A stretch of DNA of 64,000 bases from VRUE01 sp963716245. Its GTDB lineage: Bacteria; Actinomycetota; Thermoleophilia; Solirubrobacterales; 70-9. The translations under genes and the position numbers were made by a program. Positions 31,879 through 40,859 of the stretch are shown one piece after another. Each line of letters starts with the position of its first letter. Within the stretch, counting starts at the first letter, position 1. The notes beneath the pieces were generated by a model. The model did not search any database, was not told the origin of the DNA, and saw nothing but the letters and a program-made list of their open reading frames with translations. The DNA lies in the NCBI GenBank assembly GCA_963716245.1, contig OY970300.1:1612001-1676000 (forward strand), in the 5' to 3' direction.

Positions 31879-32821
31879 GCGCGGCAAGAAGCGGATGCTG
31901 ATCATCGTCAACCCCTACGCGACGACGGTCTCGAACCGGCTCAAGAACCTCGTCGTCTACGCGCTGCAGGGCCGCTTCGAGGTCGAGACGGTGGCGACCG
32001 AGGCGCAGAACCACGCGACCGAGATCGGCCGCGAGGTTCGCGACCACGGCTACGACGTGGTCGTCGCGTTCGGCGGCGACGGGACCCTCAACGAGGTCGC
32101 CAACGGCCTCGCCGGCACCGACGTGCCGGTCTCGGTGCTGCCGGGCGGCTCGACCAACGTGGTCTCGCGCACGCTCGGCATCCCCAACGACGTGGTCGAC
32201 GCGACCGAGCACCTGCTCGCCCTGGTCGACGACTGGGCCCCCCGCAAGATCGACCTCGGCCTGGTCGACGACCGTCACTTCGTCTTCTCGTGCGGCGCCG
32301 GCATCGACGCGACGGTGGTCAGGCGGGTCGACGCCCACCCGCGGCTGAAGGCGACCGCCGGCCCCTACTACTACACCTGGGCGGCGGTCTCCGCGCTCTA
32401 CCGCAGCTACCTCGTCAACCCCGTGCGACTGCGCGTCGACGTGGATGGGCAGAGCGCCGAGGGCGTGACCGCTCTCGCCCAGAACTCCGACCCCCTGACC
32501 TACTTCGGCGACCGCCCCGTTCGCGTCTGCGAGGGGGTCGAGCTCGACGACGGCACCCTGGCGCTCGGCGTGCTGCAGCGAGCGCGCCAGCGCGACATGC
32601 CGACCCTGATCCCACGCCTGTTCAGCGACAGCCGCCCCGCCGCGCGCCACCGCCGCATCGACCACTTCCCGAGCATCGCCGCCGCAACCGTCACCTCGGC
32701 ATCGGAGACCAAGGACGACACCACTCGCCCCTTCCCCGTCCAGGTCGACGGCGACTACATCGGCGAGCGCACGCGGATCGAGCTGAAGGTCGAGCCGCAG
32801 GCGCTGACGATCGTCGCCTAG
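31862..32821 (+). CDS. dagK: Diacylglycerol kinase / YegS-type lipid kinase
   Basis: The 319-residue protein carries the DAGK catalytic motif VVAFGGDGTLNEVANGL, then VLPGGSTNVVSRTLGIP, and the C-terminal lobe with FPVQVDGDYIG. The family phosphorylates diacylglycerol or related lipids (for example phosphatidylinositol mannoside precursors). The ATG at 31862 overlaps the preceding gene by 17 bases; an ATG at 31895 (MLIIVNPYA) would fit the family start just as well. It ends two bases before the opposite-strand relA stop. Confidence 0.92.
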   Translation: MRRPGRRGKKRMLIIVNPYATTVSNRLKNLVVYALQGRFEVETVATEAQNHATEIGREVRDHGYDVVVAFGGDGTLNEVANGLAGTDVPVSVLPGGSTNVVSRTLGIPNDVVDATEHLLALVDDWAPRKIDLGLVDDRHFVFSCGAGIDATVVRRVDAHPRLKATAGPYYYTWAAVSALYRSYLVNPVRLRVDVDGQSAEGVTALAQNSDPLTYFGDRPVRVCEGVELDDGTLALGVLQRARQRDMPTLIPRLFSDSRPAARHRRIDHFPSIAAATVTSASETKDDTTRPFPVQVDGDYIGERTRIELKVEPQALTIVA

Positions 32822-32822
32822 C

Positions 32823-35030
32823 TCAGCTGGCCGGCGTGATGCGGTAGGCGTCGAAGACCGACTCGACGTTGCGCAGGCGCGAGATGCACTGCTTGAGTTG
32901 CTCCGTGTCGCCGACCTCGACCACGAAGCGGTTCTTCACCATCGGGTGCTTGGTCATGCAGCTGGCGCCGATGATGTTGATGCCGGCCTCGGCGAAGGTG
33001 CGCGAGAGGTCCTCGAGCAGGCGGGTGCGATCGTAGGCGTCGATCTGCAGCTCGACCCGGTAGGACGCCTCGTTCTCACCGTCCCAGCTGACCTCGACGA
33101 ACCGTTCGGGGTCCTTCTTCAGGGCCCGCACGTTCTTGCAGTCGGTGCGGTGGATCGTGATGCCGCGGCCGAGCGACACGTAGCCGGCGATCTCGTCGCC
33201 GGGAACCGGCCGGCAGCACTTGGCCAGCCGCACGACGACGTTGCTGACCCCCTTGACGCTGATCCCGTAGTTGGACGCGTCCTTGGTCCGCCGCGCCTTG
33301 TCCTCGCGCGCCTCGCCGGGCAGGCCGAGCGGCTCCTCCTCCTCGACCGCCTCGCCGGACTTGAGCCGCTGCATCAGCTTGTTGGCGACCGCCTTCGTGG
33401 CGATCTTGCCCTGGCCGAGCGCGATGTAGAAGTCGGTCGCCTTGCGGAAGCCCATCTCGCGGATCACGTCGGCGAGCAGCGGCGACATGACCAGCTTCTG
33501 CATCGGCAGGCCGCGCTTGCGCAGCGCCTCCTCCAGCGCCTCGCGGCCGTTGCGCTCGGCGTCCTCGCGCCGTTCCTGTTTGAAGAAGGCGCGGATCTTG
33601 TTGCGGGCGCGGCTGGTCCGGACCAGCTTCAGCCAGTCGCGCGAGGGGCCGCGGTTCTGCTTCGCCGTCAGCACCTCGACGATGTCGCCGGAGCGCAGCT
33701 GGTAGTGCAGCGGCACGATCGAGCCGTTGACCTTCGCGCCGACGCAGCGGTGGCCGACGTCGGTGTGGACCGCGTAGGCGAAGTCGAGCGGGGTCGAGCC
33801 GGCCGAGAGGTTCTTCACCTCGCCCTTCGGCGTGAAGACGAAGACCTCGTCCTCGAAGAGGTCGACCTTCAGCGACTCCAGGAACTCGGTCGGGTCCTGC
33901 TCGCCCTCCGCCTCGACCAGCTGGCGCAGCCAGGTCATCTTCTCGCGCTGGGGGTCGCCCTCTCCCCCCTCCTTGTAGGCGACGTGGGCGGCGATCCCGT
34001 ACTCGGCCAGCTTGTGCATGTCGGCCGTGCGGATCTGGATCTCGAGCGGCTTGCCCTCCGGCCCGATCACGGTCGTGTGCAGCGCCTGGTACATGTTGGC
34101 TTTCGGCATCGCGACGAAGTCCTTGAAGCGGCCGGGCAGCGGCTTCCAGAGCGAGTGGATGACGCCGATCGCGCCGTAGCAGTCCTTGACGGAGTCGACG
34201 ATCACCCGCATCGCCGTGAGGTCGAAGATCTCGTTGAACTCGCGACCCTTCTTGGTCATCTTGGTGTAGATCGAGTAGAAGTGCTTGGCGCGGCCCGAGA
34301 TCTCCGCCTCGATGCCGACCTTCCTCAGCTCGGCGGCGAGGAACTCCCCCGCCTCGGTGACGTAGACCTCGCGCTCGTTGCGCTGCTGGGCGACGAGCTG
34401 CTTGATCTCCTTGTACTTGCGCGGGTGCAGGGTGGCGAAGGCGAGGTCCTCGAGCTCCCATTTGATCGCGTGGATGCCGAGCCTATGCGCCAGCGGCGCG
34501 TAGATCTCGAGCGTCTCGCGCGACTTGAGGACCTGCTTCTGCTTCGGCAGCGCGCCGAGCGTGCGCATGTTGTGGAGGCGGTCGGCCAGCTTGATCAGGA
34601 TCACCCTGACGTCGGTGGCCATCGCCACCATCATCTTGCGGTAGTTCTCCGCCTGCCGCTCGTCGCGGCTCTCGAACGTCATCCCGGTCAGCTTGGTGAC
34701 GCCGTCGACCAGCCTGGCGATCTCCTCGCCGAACTCATCGCGCACCTCCTCGAGGCTGGCGCTCGTGTCCTCGACCGTGTCGTGGAGGAGCGCCGCGCAC
34801 AGCGTCTCGGTGTCGAGCCGCATCCCGGCGCAGATCTGGGCGACCCCGACCGGATGGGTGATGAACTCGTCGCCCGAGCGGCGCAGCTGGTCGGCATGGC
34901 GGTCGCAGGCGAACTCGAACGCGCGCGCAACCGCCTCGCGGTCGATCGCGGCGGTCGCGGTCGCGCCGTCGGCGCCGTTCCCGCTCGGCGAGTCGAACTC
35001 CTCGACAACGGCGAAGAGGTCGCCGAGCAG
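32823..35030 (-). CDS. relA: Bifunctional (p)ppGpp synthetase/hydrolase without a standard start codon
   Basis: The Rel protein makes and degrades the stringent alarmone. Domains in order are the HD hydrolase domain (RRSGDEFITHPVGVAQIC, then LLHDTVEDT), the synthetase (FYSIYTKMTKKGREFNEIFDL, RFKDFVAMPKANMYQALHT), TGS (VFVFTPKGEVKNLSAGSTPLDFAYAVH), a Cys/His region (VVVRLAKCCRPVPGDEIAGY) and ACT. In-frame family homology extends upstream of the first ATG at 34823 to at least LLGDLFAVVEEFD. That whole part has no ATG, GTG or TTG back to an in-frame TAG inside recJ. I placed the start at a CTG (35030). An ATA at 35069 with GGAGG seven bases upstream is an alternative. A sequencing frameshift is possible but no interruption is seen. 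Confidence 0.88.
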   Translation of the reverse strand: MLGDLFAVVEEFDSPSGNGADGATATAAIDREAVARAFEFACDRHADQLRRSGDEFITHPVGVAQICAGMRLDTETLCAALLHDTVEDTSASLEEVRDEFGEEIARLVDGVTKLTGMTFESRDERQAENYRKMMVAMATDVRVILIKLADRLHNMRTLGALPKQKQVLKSRETLEIYAPLAHRLGIHAIKWELEDLAFATLHPRKYKEIKQLVAQQRNEREVYVTEAGEFLAAELRKVGIEAEISGRAKHFYSIYTKMTKKGREFNEIFDLTAMRVIVDSVKDCYGAIGVIHSLWKPLPGRFKDFVAMPKANMYQALHTTVIGPEGKPLEIQIRTADMHKLAEYGIAAHVAYKEGGEGDPQREKMTWLRQLVEAEGEQDPTEFLESLKVDLFEDEVFVFTPKGEVKNLSAGSTPLDFAYAVHTDVGHRCVGAKVNGSIVPLHYQLRSGDIVEVLTAKQNRGPSRDWLKLVRTSRARNKIRAFFKQERREDAERNGREALEEALRKRGLPMQKLVMSPLLADVIREMGFRKATDFYIALGQGKIATKAVANKLMQRLKSGEAVEEEEPLGLPGEAREDKARRTKDASNYGISVKGVSNVVVRLAKCCRPVPGDEIAGYVSLGRGITIHRTDCKNVRALKKDPERFVEVSWDGENEASYRVELQIDAYDRTRLLEDLSRTFAEAGINIIGASCMTKHPMVKNRFVVEVGDTEQLKQCISRLRNVESVFDAYRITPAS

Positions 35031-35041
35031 CTCGTGCTGAG

Positions 35042-37546
35042 CTAGGGCTTGTTGCGTCGGTCCAGGTATCGCAGGGCCTCCTCGTGAAGGGCGCCGTAGG
35101 CGCGGAACGCCTCCGAGCGCTCCAGATCGGTTCCCCCTGAGGATACGACCCCGACCGTGCCGCTACCGCCGTCGGGCGAGCCCTGCACCAGGCCCAGCTC
35201 GTCGAGGACGCGGAAGCAGCGGGCGGCGGCCTCCGGCCCGCGCGGCTGGGGACCGCTCCCCCGCAGAGCCGCCTGCAGGTGCTCGCCGCTCGCCTCGCCG
35301 GCCTCGCGGAGGTCTCTGAAGGCGGCGACCAGGACCGGTCGCCTCGCGAGCTGCGCCTCGAGCGCCGCCAGGGCGGCCGCCACCTCGCTCTCCTGCCAGG
35401 CCTCGTGCAGGAACCCGGGGTGGTCCCCCCCTTCGGCCCAGCCGTCGACCGGACGACTGACCAGACGCTCCTGCCGTGGCGACGCCGGGGGGTCGACGAG
35501 GACGACGTGAGCGAACTCGCGGGCGAGGCTCGGGGCGTGTTCGAGCGCCGCGTAGTCGATCGTCGCCGGCGTGCGGAGGTCTGCGCTCGCGACGCCCCCG
35601 CACCGCTCGCACTCGGCGGGCGAGGCGCCGGGGGCGAAGCGGGCCAGGCCGGCGAGGCTCGTGCGCCGCGAGGCGTCGGCGCAGACGGCGAGCACCTCGG
35701 CCCCGCTGGAGACCAGCTCGGCGACCGTCGCCGCCGCCGAGCCGCCGCCCCGCAGCACCTCGCGCCGGGACGGCTCCGCCGCGGCGTCCTGCTCCAGCGC
35801 CGAGCCCAGCGGCAGGCGCAGCTCCCGCTCGAACCTCCCCCACCACTCCTCCTCCGGGCAGGTGCAGGGAGGACCGACCCGATACAGCTCCCGCAGCACC
35901 AGGCGCGGCTCCACCGAGCCGTTCCAGCGATTCAGCTCGAGCCGCACCGCCGCGTCGACGGGCTCGTCCTGCCCGGGGCCGAGCGAGGATCGCCCGAAGG
36001 CGACGCCGAGCGCCCGGTGGCCGCCGCTGTGCAGGCTGAAGCGCAGGTGCTTGCCCTCGCCCATCGGTCGCGGGTCGCGGACCGCGGCGGACGGGACCAG
36101 CAGCCGCACACCCGGATTCCCCATGCCGAAGGGCCGCAGGCGCTCCAGCTCCTCGGCGAGGTCGAGGCCGAGATCCGCGCCGCCGACGACGGCGTCGATC
36201 CGCTCCCTGCGCAACAGGTCCTCCGGCCCGAGGACGCCGGCAGCGTGGGCGGCGAACGCCTCGCGGAACGAGTCGAGGTCGTCGGCACGCAGCTCCAGGC
36301 CGGCCGCGGCGCGGTGGCCGCCGAACTTGACCAGATGCCGGGAGCAGGCGCTCAGCGCCGCCAGCAGGTCGAAGCCGGGGATGCTGCGGCCCGAGCCGCG
36401 CGCCGAGCCCTCCCCGTCGATCGAGACGACGACAACCGGCCGGTGATGGCGCTCGACCAGCCGCGAGGCGACGATCCCGATCACGCCCGGGTGCCAGCCC
36501 TCGCCGGCGACGACGAGAGCCGGTGCGTCGCGGAGATGGCCGGGAAGCTCCCGGCGCGCCGCCTCCGCGGCCCCGTCGACCTGGCGCTCCGTCGCCCGGC
36601 GCTCGCTGTTGGCCCGGTTCAGCTCCGCGGCTATCTCGGCGGCGCGGGCGTCGTCCTCGGTGAGGAAGAGCTCGACCCCGGCATCGGCTCGGTAGAGGCG
36701 GCCGGCGGCGTTGATCCGAGGTGCCAGCTTGAACCCCAGATCGCCCTCGTCCAGCCCGCTCGGCTCGCACTTCGCCGCTTCGAGCAGCGCCCGCATCCCG
36801 GGCCGCCGCGCGCGTCGAACCTCGGCCAGCCCCCGTCGCACGAGCGCCCGGTTCTCGCCGACCAGCGGGACGACGTCGGCCACCGTCGCGAGGGCGACGA
36901 GGTCCAGGTCCGTCTCGCGGGAGGCGTCGCGCAACGCACTGGCGAGCTTCCAGGCGACGGCCGTGCCGCAGAGGTGCTTGAAGGGGTAGCCGTCGATCGC
37001 CGGGTGCAGGATCGGGCAGTCGGGCAGCGCCTCCGCCGCCTGGTGGTGGTCCGTGACGACGACCTCCATGCCGAGGGAGCGAGCGTGCGCCACCTCTTCG
37101 ACCGCGGTGATGCCGCAATCGACGGTGATCAGCAGCGAGGTGCCGCGGGCGGCGAGCCGCTCGACGTTCTCCCCGGTCAGGCCGTAGCCGTCGGCCAGCC
37201 GGTCGGGGATCAGCCAGTCGCACTCGGCGCCGAGGTCACGCAGGGCGCCGACGAGGATCGAGGTTGCGCAGACGCCGTCGACGTCGAAGTCGCCGTGGAC
37301 GGTGATCCGGCGCTTCGCCTCGATCGCGCCGCGCACCCGCTCGACGACGGCCCCCATCGAGCGGAACTCGTGCGGAGAGTGGGACTCGTCGGCGGCAAGG
37401 AACTCGCGAGCCGCCTCCGGAGTGCGGTGGCCTCGGCGGACCAGCGCGACCGCGACCGGCTCGCTGAGTCCGAGCGCGTCGACCAGCCCCCGCACCTCGC
37501 GGTGGTCGTAGGGCTCGGCCCTGTAGGCATGGACGGTCTCCGCCAC
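35042..37546 (-). CDS. recJ: Single-stranded-DNA exonuclease RecJ with a long C-terminal extension
   Basis: RecJ degrades single-stranded DNA 5'-3' in recombination and mismatch repair. The catalytic core is complete: HGDFDVDGVCA (84-94), TVDCGIT, VTDHHQAAEA with DHH at 166-168, DVVPLVGENR, LAPRINAAGR, the DHHA1 motif KFGGHRAAAGLEL, and an OB-like domain ending with the ELNRWNGSVEPRLVL region. After about residue 570 there is a roughly 260-residue part with VLAVCADASRR, a CERCGG Cys pair and helices. It resembles the extra C-terminal domains of some Gram-positive RecJ, but I cannot assign it. The gene lies between a small membrane protein and relA. Confidence 0.92.
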   Translation of the reverse strand: MAETVHAYRAEPYDHREVRGLVDALGLSEPVAVALVRRGHRTPEAAREFLAADESHSPHEFRSMGAVVERVRGAIEAKRRITVHGDFDVDGVCATSILVGALRDLGAECDWLIPDRLADGYGLTGENVERLAARGTSLLITVDCGITAVEEVAHARSLGMEVVVTDHHQAAEALPDCPILHPAIDGYPFKHLCGTAVAWKLASALRDASRETDLDLVALATVADVVPLVGENRALVRRGLAEVRRARRPGMRALLEAAKCEPSGLDEGDLGFKLAPRINAAGRLYRADAGVELFLTEDDARAAEIAAELNRANSERRATERQVDGAAEAARRELPGHLRDAPALVVAGEGWHPGVIGIVASRLVERHHRPVVVVSIDGEGSARGSGRSIPGFDLLAALSACSRHLVKFGGHRAAAGLELRADDLDSFREAFAAHAAGVLGPEDLLRRERIDAVVGGADLGLDLAEELERLRPFGMGNPGVRLLVPSAAVRDPRPMGEGKHLRFSLHSGGHRALGVAFGRSSLGPGQDEPVDAAVRLELNRWNGSVEPRLVLRELYRVGPPCTCPEEEWWGRFERELRLPLGSALEQDAAAEPSRREVLRGGGSAAATVAELVSSGAEVLAVCADASRRTSLAGLARFAPGASPAECERCGGVASADLRTPATIDYAALEHAPSLAREFAHVVLVDPPASPRQERLVSRPVDGWAEGGDHPGFLHEAWQESEVAAALAALEAQLARRPVLVAAFRDLREAGEASGEHLQAALRGSGPQPRGPEAAARCFRVLDELGLVQGSPDGGSGTVGVVSSGGTDLERSEAFRAYGALHEEALRYLDRRNKP

Positions 37547-37562
37547 CCAGCCAGGCTAGGAA

Positions 37563-37594
37563 GCGTCCCGGCGGATTCAGCGGCCCCGGGACGC
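37563..37594. repeat. Short hairpin upstream of recJ
   Basis: Arms GCGTCCCGG (37563-37571) and CCGGGACGC (37586-37594) are perfect with a 14-base loop. It lies 17 bases upstream of the recJ ATG and could affect recJ mRNA structure. No T-run follows on the minus strand. Confidence 0.4.
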
Positions 37595-37613
37595 CGGAAA
37601 CTGCGACTTCACC

Positions 37614-37667
37614 CGGACGTGCCGTCTATTGCGTGCCCATAAGGGCACCCAACGGACGGCACGTCCG
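37614..37667. repeat. 54-bp nested palindrome next to the small membrane protein stop codon
   Basis: Outer arms CGGACGTGCCGT (37614-37625) and ACGGCACGTCCG (37656-37667) are perfect over 12 bases. Inside are GTGCCC (37633-37638) and GGGCAC (37643-37648) around ATAA. The element abuts the stop codon at 37668. It forms a strong hairpin on either strand, fit to end or slow transcription between secDF and recJ, though without a U-tract. Confidence 0.6.
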
Positions 37668-37940
37668 TCAGGTCGCCTCGTGGGGCCGATCCTGGCGGAC
37701 GCCGAGCGCCCAGACGACGGCGAGGCCGATCGCGACCCCGGGGACCGCCAGCAGTGCGGTGCCGATGTCCGTCTCGCCGAGCCCCCGGCCCACGGCGATC
37801 TGCACGACCGCCCCGAAGAGGCAGGCGCCGATCGTCGCGCCGAGCAGGGCGCCGACGATCCCCTGCCAGAAGCGGTCCGGAAGGAAGACCGTGAAGTGCC
37901 AGAGGGCGATCCCCATCGTGAACCAGACGACCAGCGCCAT
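37668..37940 (-). CDS. Small three-helix membrane protein of unknown function
   Basis: The 90-residue product starts MALVVWFTMGIALWHF and has three hydrophobic segments (residues about 1-20, 28-50 and 60-82) separated by short loops, then a charged tail. The ATG at 37940 has GGGGGAG five bases upstream, which decides the start. It lies 19 bases after secDF and reads in the same direction. No family is recognised; it could be an accessory to the translocase or unrelated. Confidence 0.75.
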   Translation of the reverse strand: MALVVWFTMGIALWHFTVFLPDRFWQGIVGALLGATIGACLFGAVVQIAVGRGLGETDIGTALLAVPGVAIGLAVVWALGVRQDRPHEAT

Positions 37941-37959
37941 CAGATCTCCCCCCCCATGG

Positions 37960-40857
37960 CTAGCGGTTCCTCCCGTGTTTGCGGCGCTGCTGGCGCCGTT
38001 CCCGGCGGCGCCGGTTGCGCTCGCGCCGCTCGGCCGCCTCCGGGTCCGCACCGTCCCCGACCGGATCGGCGCCGTCCCCCCCGGTCGGCTCCGCCGTGAC
38101 CAGGACGGGCTGCTCCTCCTCCGCCTCCGCCTGGGGAACCGCCTCCGCGGCCTCCTCGTCTTCCAGTCGCGCGAGGTCGGTGTCGTCGACGAAGGCCGGG
38201 ACCCTGCCGTCGGCGGCGAGGATCCGCTCGCGCCGCCGCACGAAGCCCGGCTCGCGTTCCTTCCAGGCGGTGAGCACGGGTGAGGCGATGAAGATCGACG
38301 AGTAGGTACCGGAGAAGATGCCGACCATCATCGCGAAGGCGAAGTCCTGCAGGGTCGCGCCGCCGAAGATCAGCAGCACGGTGACGAGGAAGACCGAGGA
38401 CAGTCCGGTGATCAGCGACCGGGTCAGGACCTCGCTCATCGAGCGGTTGACGATCTGCGAGAACGCGGCGCGCGGCATCCTCGGCACGTTCTCGCGGATA
38501 CGGTCGAAGACGATCACGGTGTCGTAGAGCGAGTAACCGAGGATCGTCAGGAAGGCGGCGACGGTCCCGCTCGTCACTTCTTTGTCGGCCAGCGAGTAGA
38601 CGCCCGCCGTGATCAGGATGTCGTGCGCCACCGCGATCAGGACCGGCACCGCGTACTTCGCTTCGAACCGGAAGGCGACGTAGGCCGCGATCAGCAGCAG
38701 CGAGAAGATGATCGCGAGCATCGCGCTGCGGGCGATCTGCGCGCCGAAAGTCGGCCCGACGCTGGTGTTTTCGAAGCTGCCCGGCTGGGTGCCGAACTCA
38801 GCGTCGAGGGCGCCGCGGACCGCCGATACGCCGCCCGGCTGGAGGTCACCGGTCTGGACCTGGAAGCCCGTTCCGAAGCGGTCGTTTTCGGTCTCCTGGA
38901 TCTCGGCCTCGCCGAGACCCTCGCCCTCGAGCACGGCCCGGACGTCCTCCACGGAGGCGCTGCGCTCAGGGGCGAAGTTGAGCCGCGTGCCGGACTCGAA
39001 GTCGATGCCGAGGTTGAGCTGGTTGACCGAGAGCGCAAGGGCGCCAATCACGAGGATCGCCCCGGAGGCCGAGAAGAACCAGCGGCTGGCGCCGATGAAG
39101 TTGAAGTGCCAGCGCACCTTCGACTCGCCGGCGCCGACCAGCCGCGGCGAGGTGAGCAGGCCGCGACCGAAGACGCCGAGCAGCGCCTGCGTGAAGACGA
39201 CCGCGGTGAGGAGGGAGACGATCGTGCCGACGCCGAGGGCGAACGCGAAGCCTTTGACGCCGGCGGTGGCGAGCACGAAGAGGATGAAGGCGGTCAGCAA
39301 GGTGATGACGTTCGCGTCGATGATCGTCGCGATCCCTTTGCGGTAGCCGACGCCGATCGCGGCGGTGATGCTGCGCCCGGCCCGCACCTCCTCCTTGATC
39401 CGCTCGAAGATGACGATGTTCGAGTCGGCCGCGACGCCGATGGTCAGGATCAGGCCGGCGATGCCCGGCAGGGTCATCGTGATCGGGATCAGCTTGATCA
39501 GCGCGAAGAAGACGACCGCGTAGACCCCGAGGCCGACCGTCGCCACGACGCCGAGCAGGCGGTAGTAGACGATCAGGAAGATGATCACCAGCGCGAGGCC
39601 GATCAGCCCGGCCTTGAGGCCCTGGTCGAGCGCCTGCTCGCCGAGCGTCGCCGAGACCTGCGTCTGGCTGATCAGCTTCAGGTTGATCGGCAGGGCGCCG
39701 ATCTGCAGGAAGGTCGCCAGGTCCTGCGCGTCCTGGATGCTGCTGAAGCCGCCCGAGATCTGGGCCCCGGTGCGGCCGTCGATCCCATCCGGGTTCTCGG
39801 CGAAGTTGATCAGCGGCGCCGTCTTGATTTCGTTGTCGAGGACGACCGCGAAGCGGCCCGAGAGTTCTTCGGCCTGCTGGCCGCTGACCGGGCCGATCGC
39901 CCGCGCCTGACCGCGTTGGGCGATCTGGCGGGTGACGGACTGGAAGGCCTCCTGGCCCTCGTCGGTGAATTCGAAGGTGACGTTCGGCTGGCCCAGTTCG
40001 TCGCGTTCCTGCTTCGGATCGGTGATGTCGTCGCCGGAGAGCGCCGGCCGGTCGCGCATCACGAACCAGCCCGGCTCGCCGTCCTCGATCACCGAGCCGT
40101 CTTCTTCGGCGGGAAGCTCCGAGACGACGATCGTGCCCGGCGGCACCGTCAGCACCTCTCCTTTGGCGCTGCGTTTCTTGCCGGTCGCCGAGACGAACAG
40201 GTCCTTGCGGGCGAACTCGGGGCCGGCGATCAGCTCGTGGGCGCTGTCTCTGGAGAACAGGTAGTAGCGCGCCCGGTTCGTCGAGCACTCGGTGCAGTCC
40301 GGTTCGGGCTCCTGTTCGCCCGCCACTTTGACCGCGTTGTATGCGGTCGCGTAGGCGCCTCCGGAGATCAGGAACTGGTTTTCTTTTTTGGCAGGGCTCC
40401 GCCCGGCTTCGGTCCATTCTTCGTTCGCTTCTTCGAGCGCCTGCGTGGGCGGCTGACTGCCGGGAGAGCCGGCGATCAGTTTCGTGCGGCCGAGCAGGTT
40501 CGGTTCCCAGTCGTAGAAGTAGAGCTGGGCGGTCGTGCCGACCTGGTCGATCGCCCGCTGCGCGTTGGTGACGTCGGGCAGGCTGACCGAGATCTCCTCC
40601 GTGCCGAGCCGCGAGACCTCCGGCTCGGCGACGCCCAGCTTGTCGATCCGCTCGCGGATGATGTCGATCGAGCGTTCGATGTCGTCGCCGCTGACCTCGT
40701 CGACCTTGCCGGTCGGGGTGCCCTGGTAGACCAGTTCGACCCCACCCTGGAGGTCGAGCCCGAGTTTGGTCTCCTTTTTCATCACGACCAGCGCGGAGAC
40801 GATGATCAGGCCCAGGACGAAGGCGAGAACGAGGAAATTGCCGCGGCGTCTGGCCAT
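37960..40857 (-). CDS. secDF: Protein translocase SecDF, SecD and SecF fused
   Basis: SecDF uses the proton gradient to complete export through SecYEG. The 965-residue protein has the SecD half with LGLDLQGGVELVYQ, a large extracytoplasmic P1 domain (about residues 55-420), and membrane helices that include GIAGLILTIGVAADSNIVIFERIKEE. The SecF half starts near residue 580 (WFFSASGAILVIGALALS, NLGIDFESGTRLNF). Its membrane block includes TILGYSLYDTVIVFDRIREN. The long charged C-terminal tail ends in an Arg/Lys-rich string. Fusion is known in Bacillus and some actinobacteria; most actinobacteria have separate genes. Confidence 0.96.
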   Translation of the reverse strand: MARRRGNFLVLAFVLGLIIVSALVVMKKETKLGLDLQGGVELVYQGTPTGKVDEVSGDDIERSIDIIRERIDKLGVAEPEVSRLGTEEISVSLPDVTNAQRAIDQVGTTAQLYFYDWEPNLLGRTKLIAGSPGSQPPTQALEEANEEWTEAGRSPAKKENQFLISGGAYATAYNAVKVAGEQEPEPDCTECSTNRARYYLFSRDSAHELIAGPEFARKDLFVSATGKKRSAKGEVLTVPPGTIVVSELPAEEDGSVIEDGEPGWFVMRDRPALSGDDITDPKQERDELGQPNVTFEFTDEGQEAFQSVTRQIAQRGQARAIGPVSGQQAEELSGRFAVVLDNEIKTAPLINFAENPDGIDGRTGAQISGGFSSIQDAQDLATFLQIGALPINLKLISQTQVSATLGEQALDQGLKAGLIGLALVIIFLIVYYRLLGVVATVGLGVYAVVFFALIKLIPITMTLPGIAGLILTIGVAADSNIVIFERIKEEVRAGRSITAAIGVGYRKGIATIIDANVITLLTAFILFVLATAGVKGFAFALGVGTIVSLLTAVVFTQALLGVFGRGLLTSPRLVGAGESKVRWHFNFIGASRWFFSASGAILVIGALALSVNQLNLGIDFESGTRLNFAPERSASVEDVRAVLEGEGLGEAEIQETENDRFGTGFQVQTGDLQPGGVSAVRGALDAEFGTQPGSFENTSVGPTFGAQIARSAMLAIIFSLLLIAAYVAFRFEAKYAVPVLIAVAHDILITAGVYSLADKEVTSGTVAAFLTILGYSLYDTVIVFDRIRENVPRMPRAAFSQIVNRSMSEVLTRSLITGLSSVFLVTVLLIFGGATLQDFAFAMMVGIFSGTYSSIFIASPVLTAWKEREPGFVRRRERILAADGRVPAFVDDTDLARLEDEEAAEAVPQAEAEEEQPVLVTAEPTGGDGADPVGDGADPEAAERRERNRRRRERRQQRRKHGRNR

Positions 40858-40859
40858 CG

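Noticed and set aside
34898..38100. Long plus-strand open frames opposite relA and recJ
   Set aside because: Antisense shadows of conserved genes, repetitive Arg/Ala/Asp composition and no ribosome-binding sites of note.
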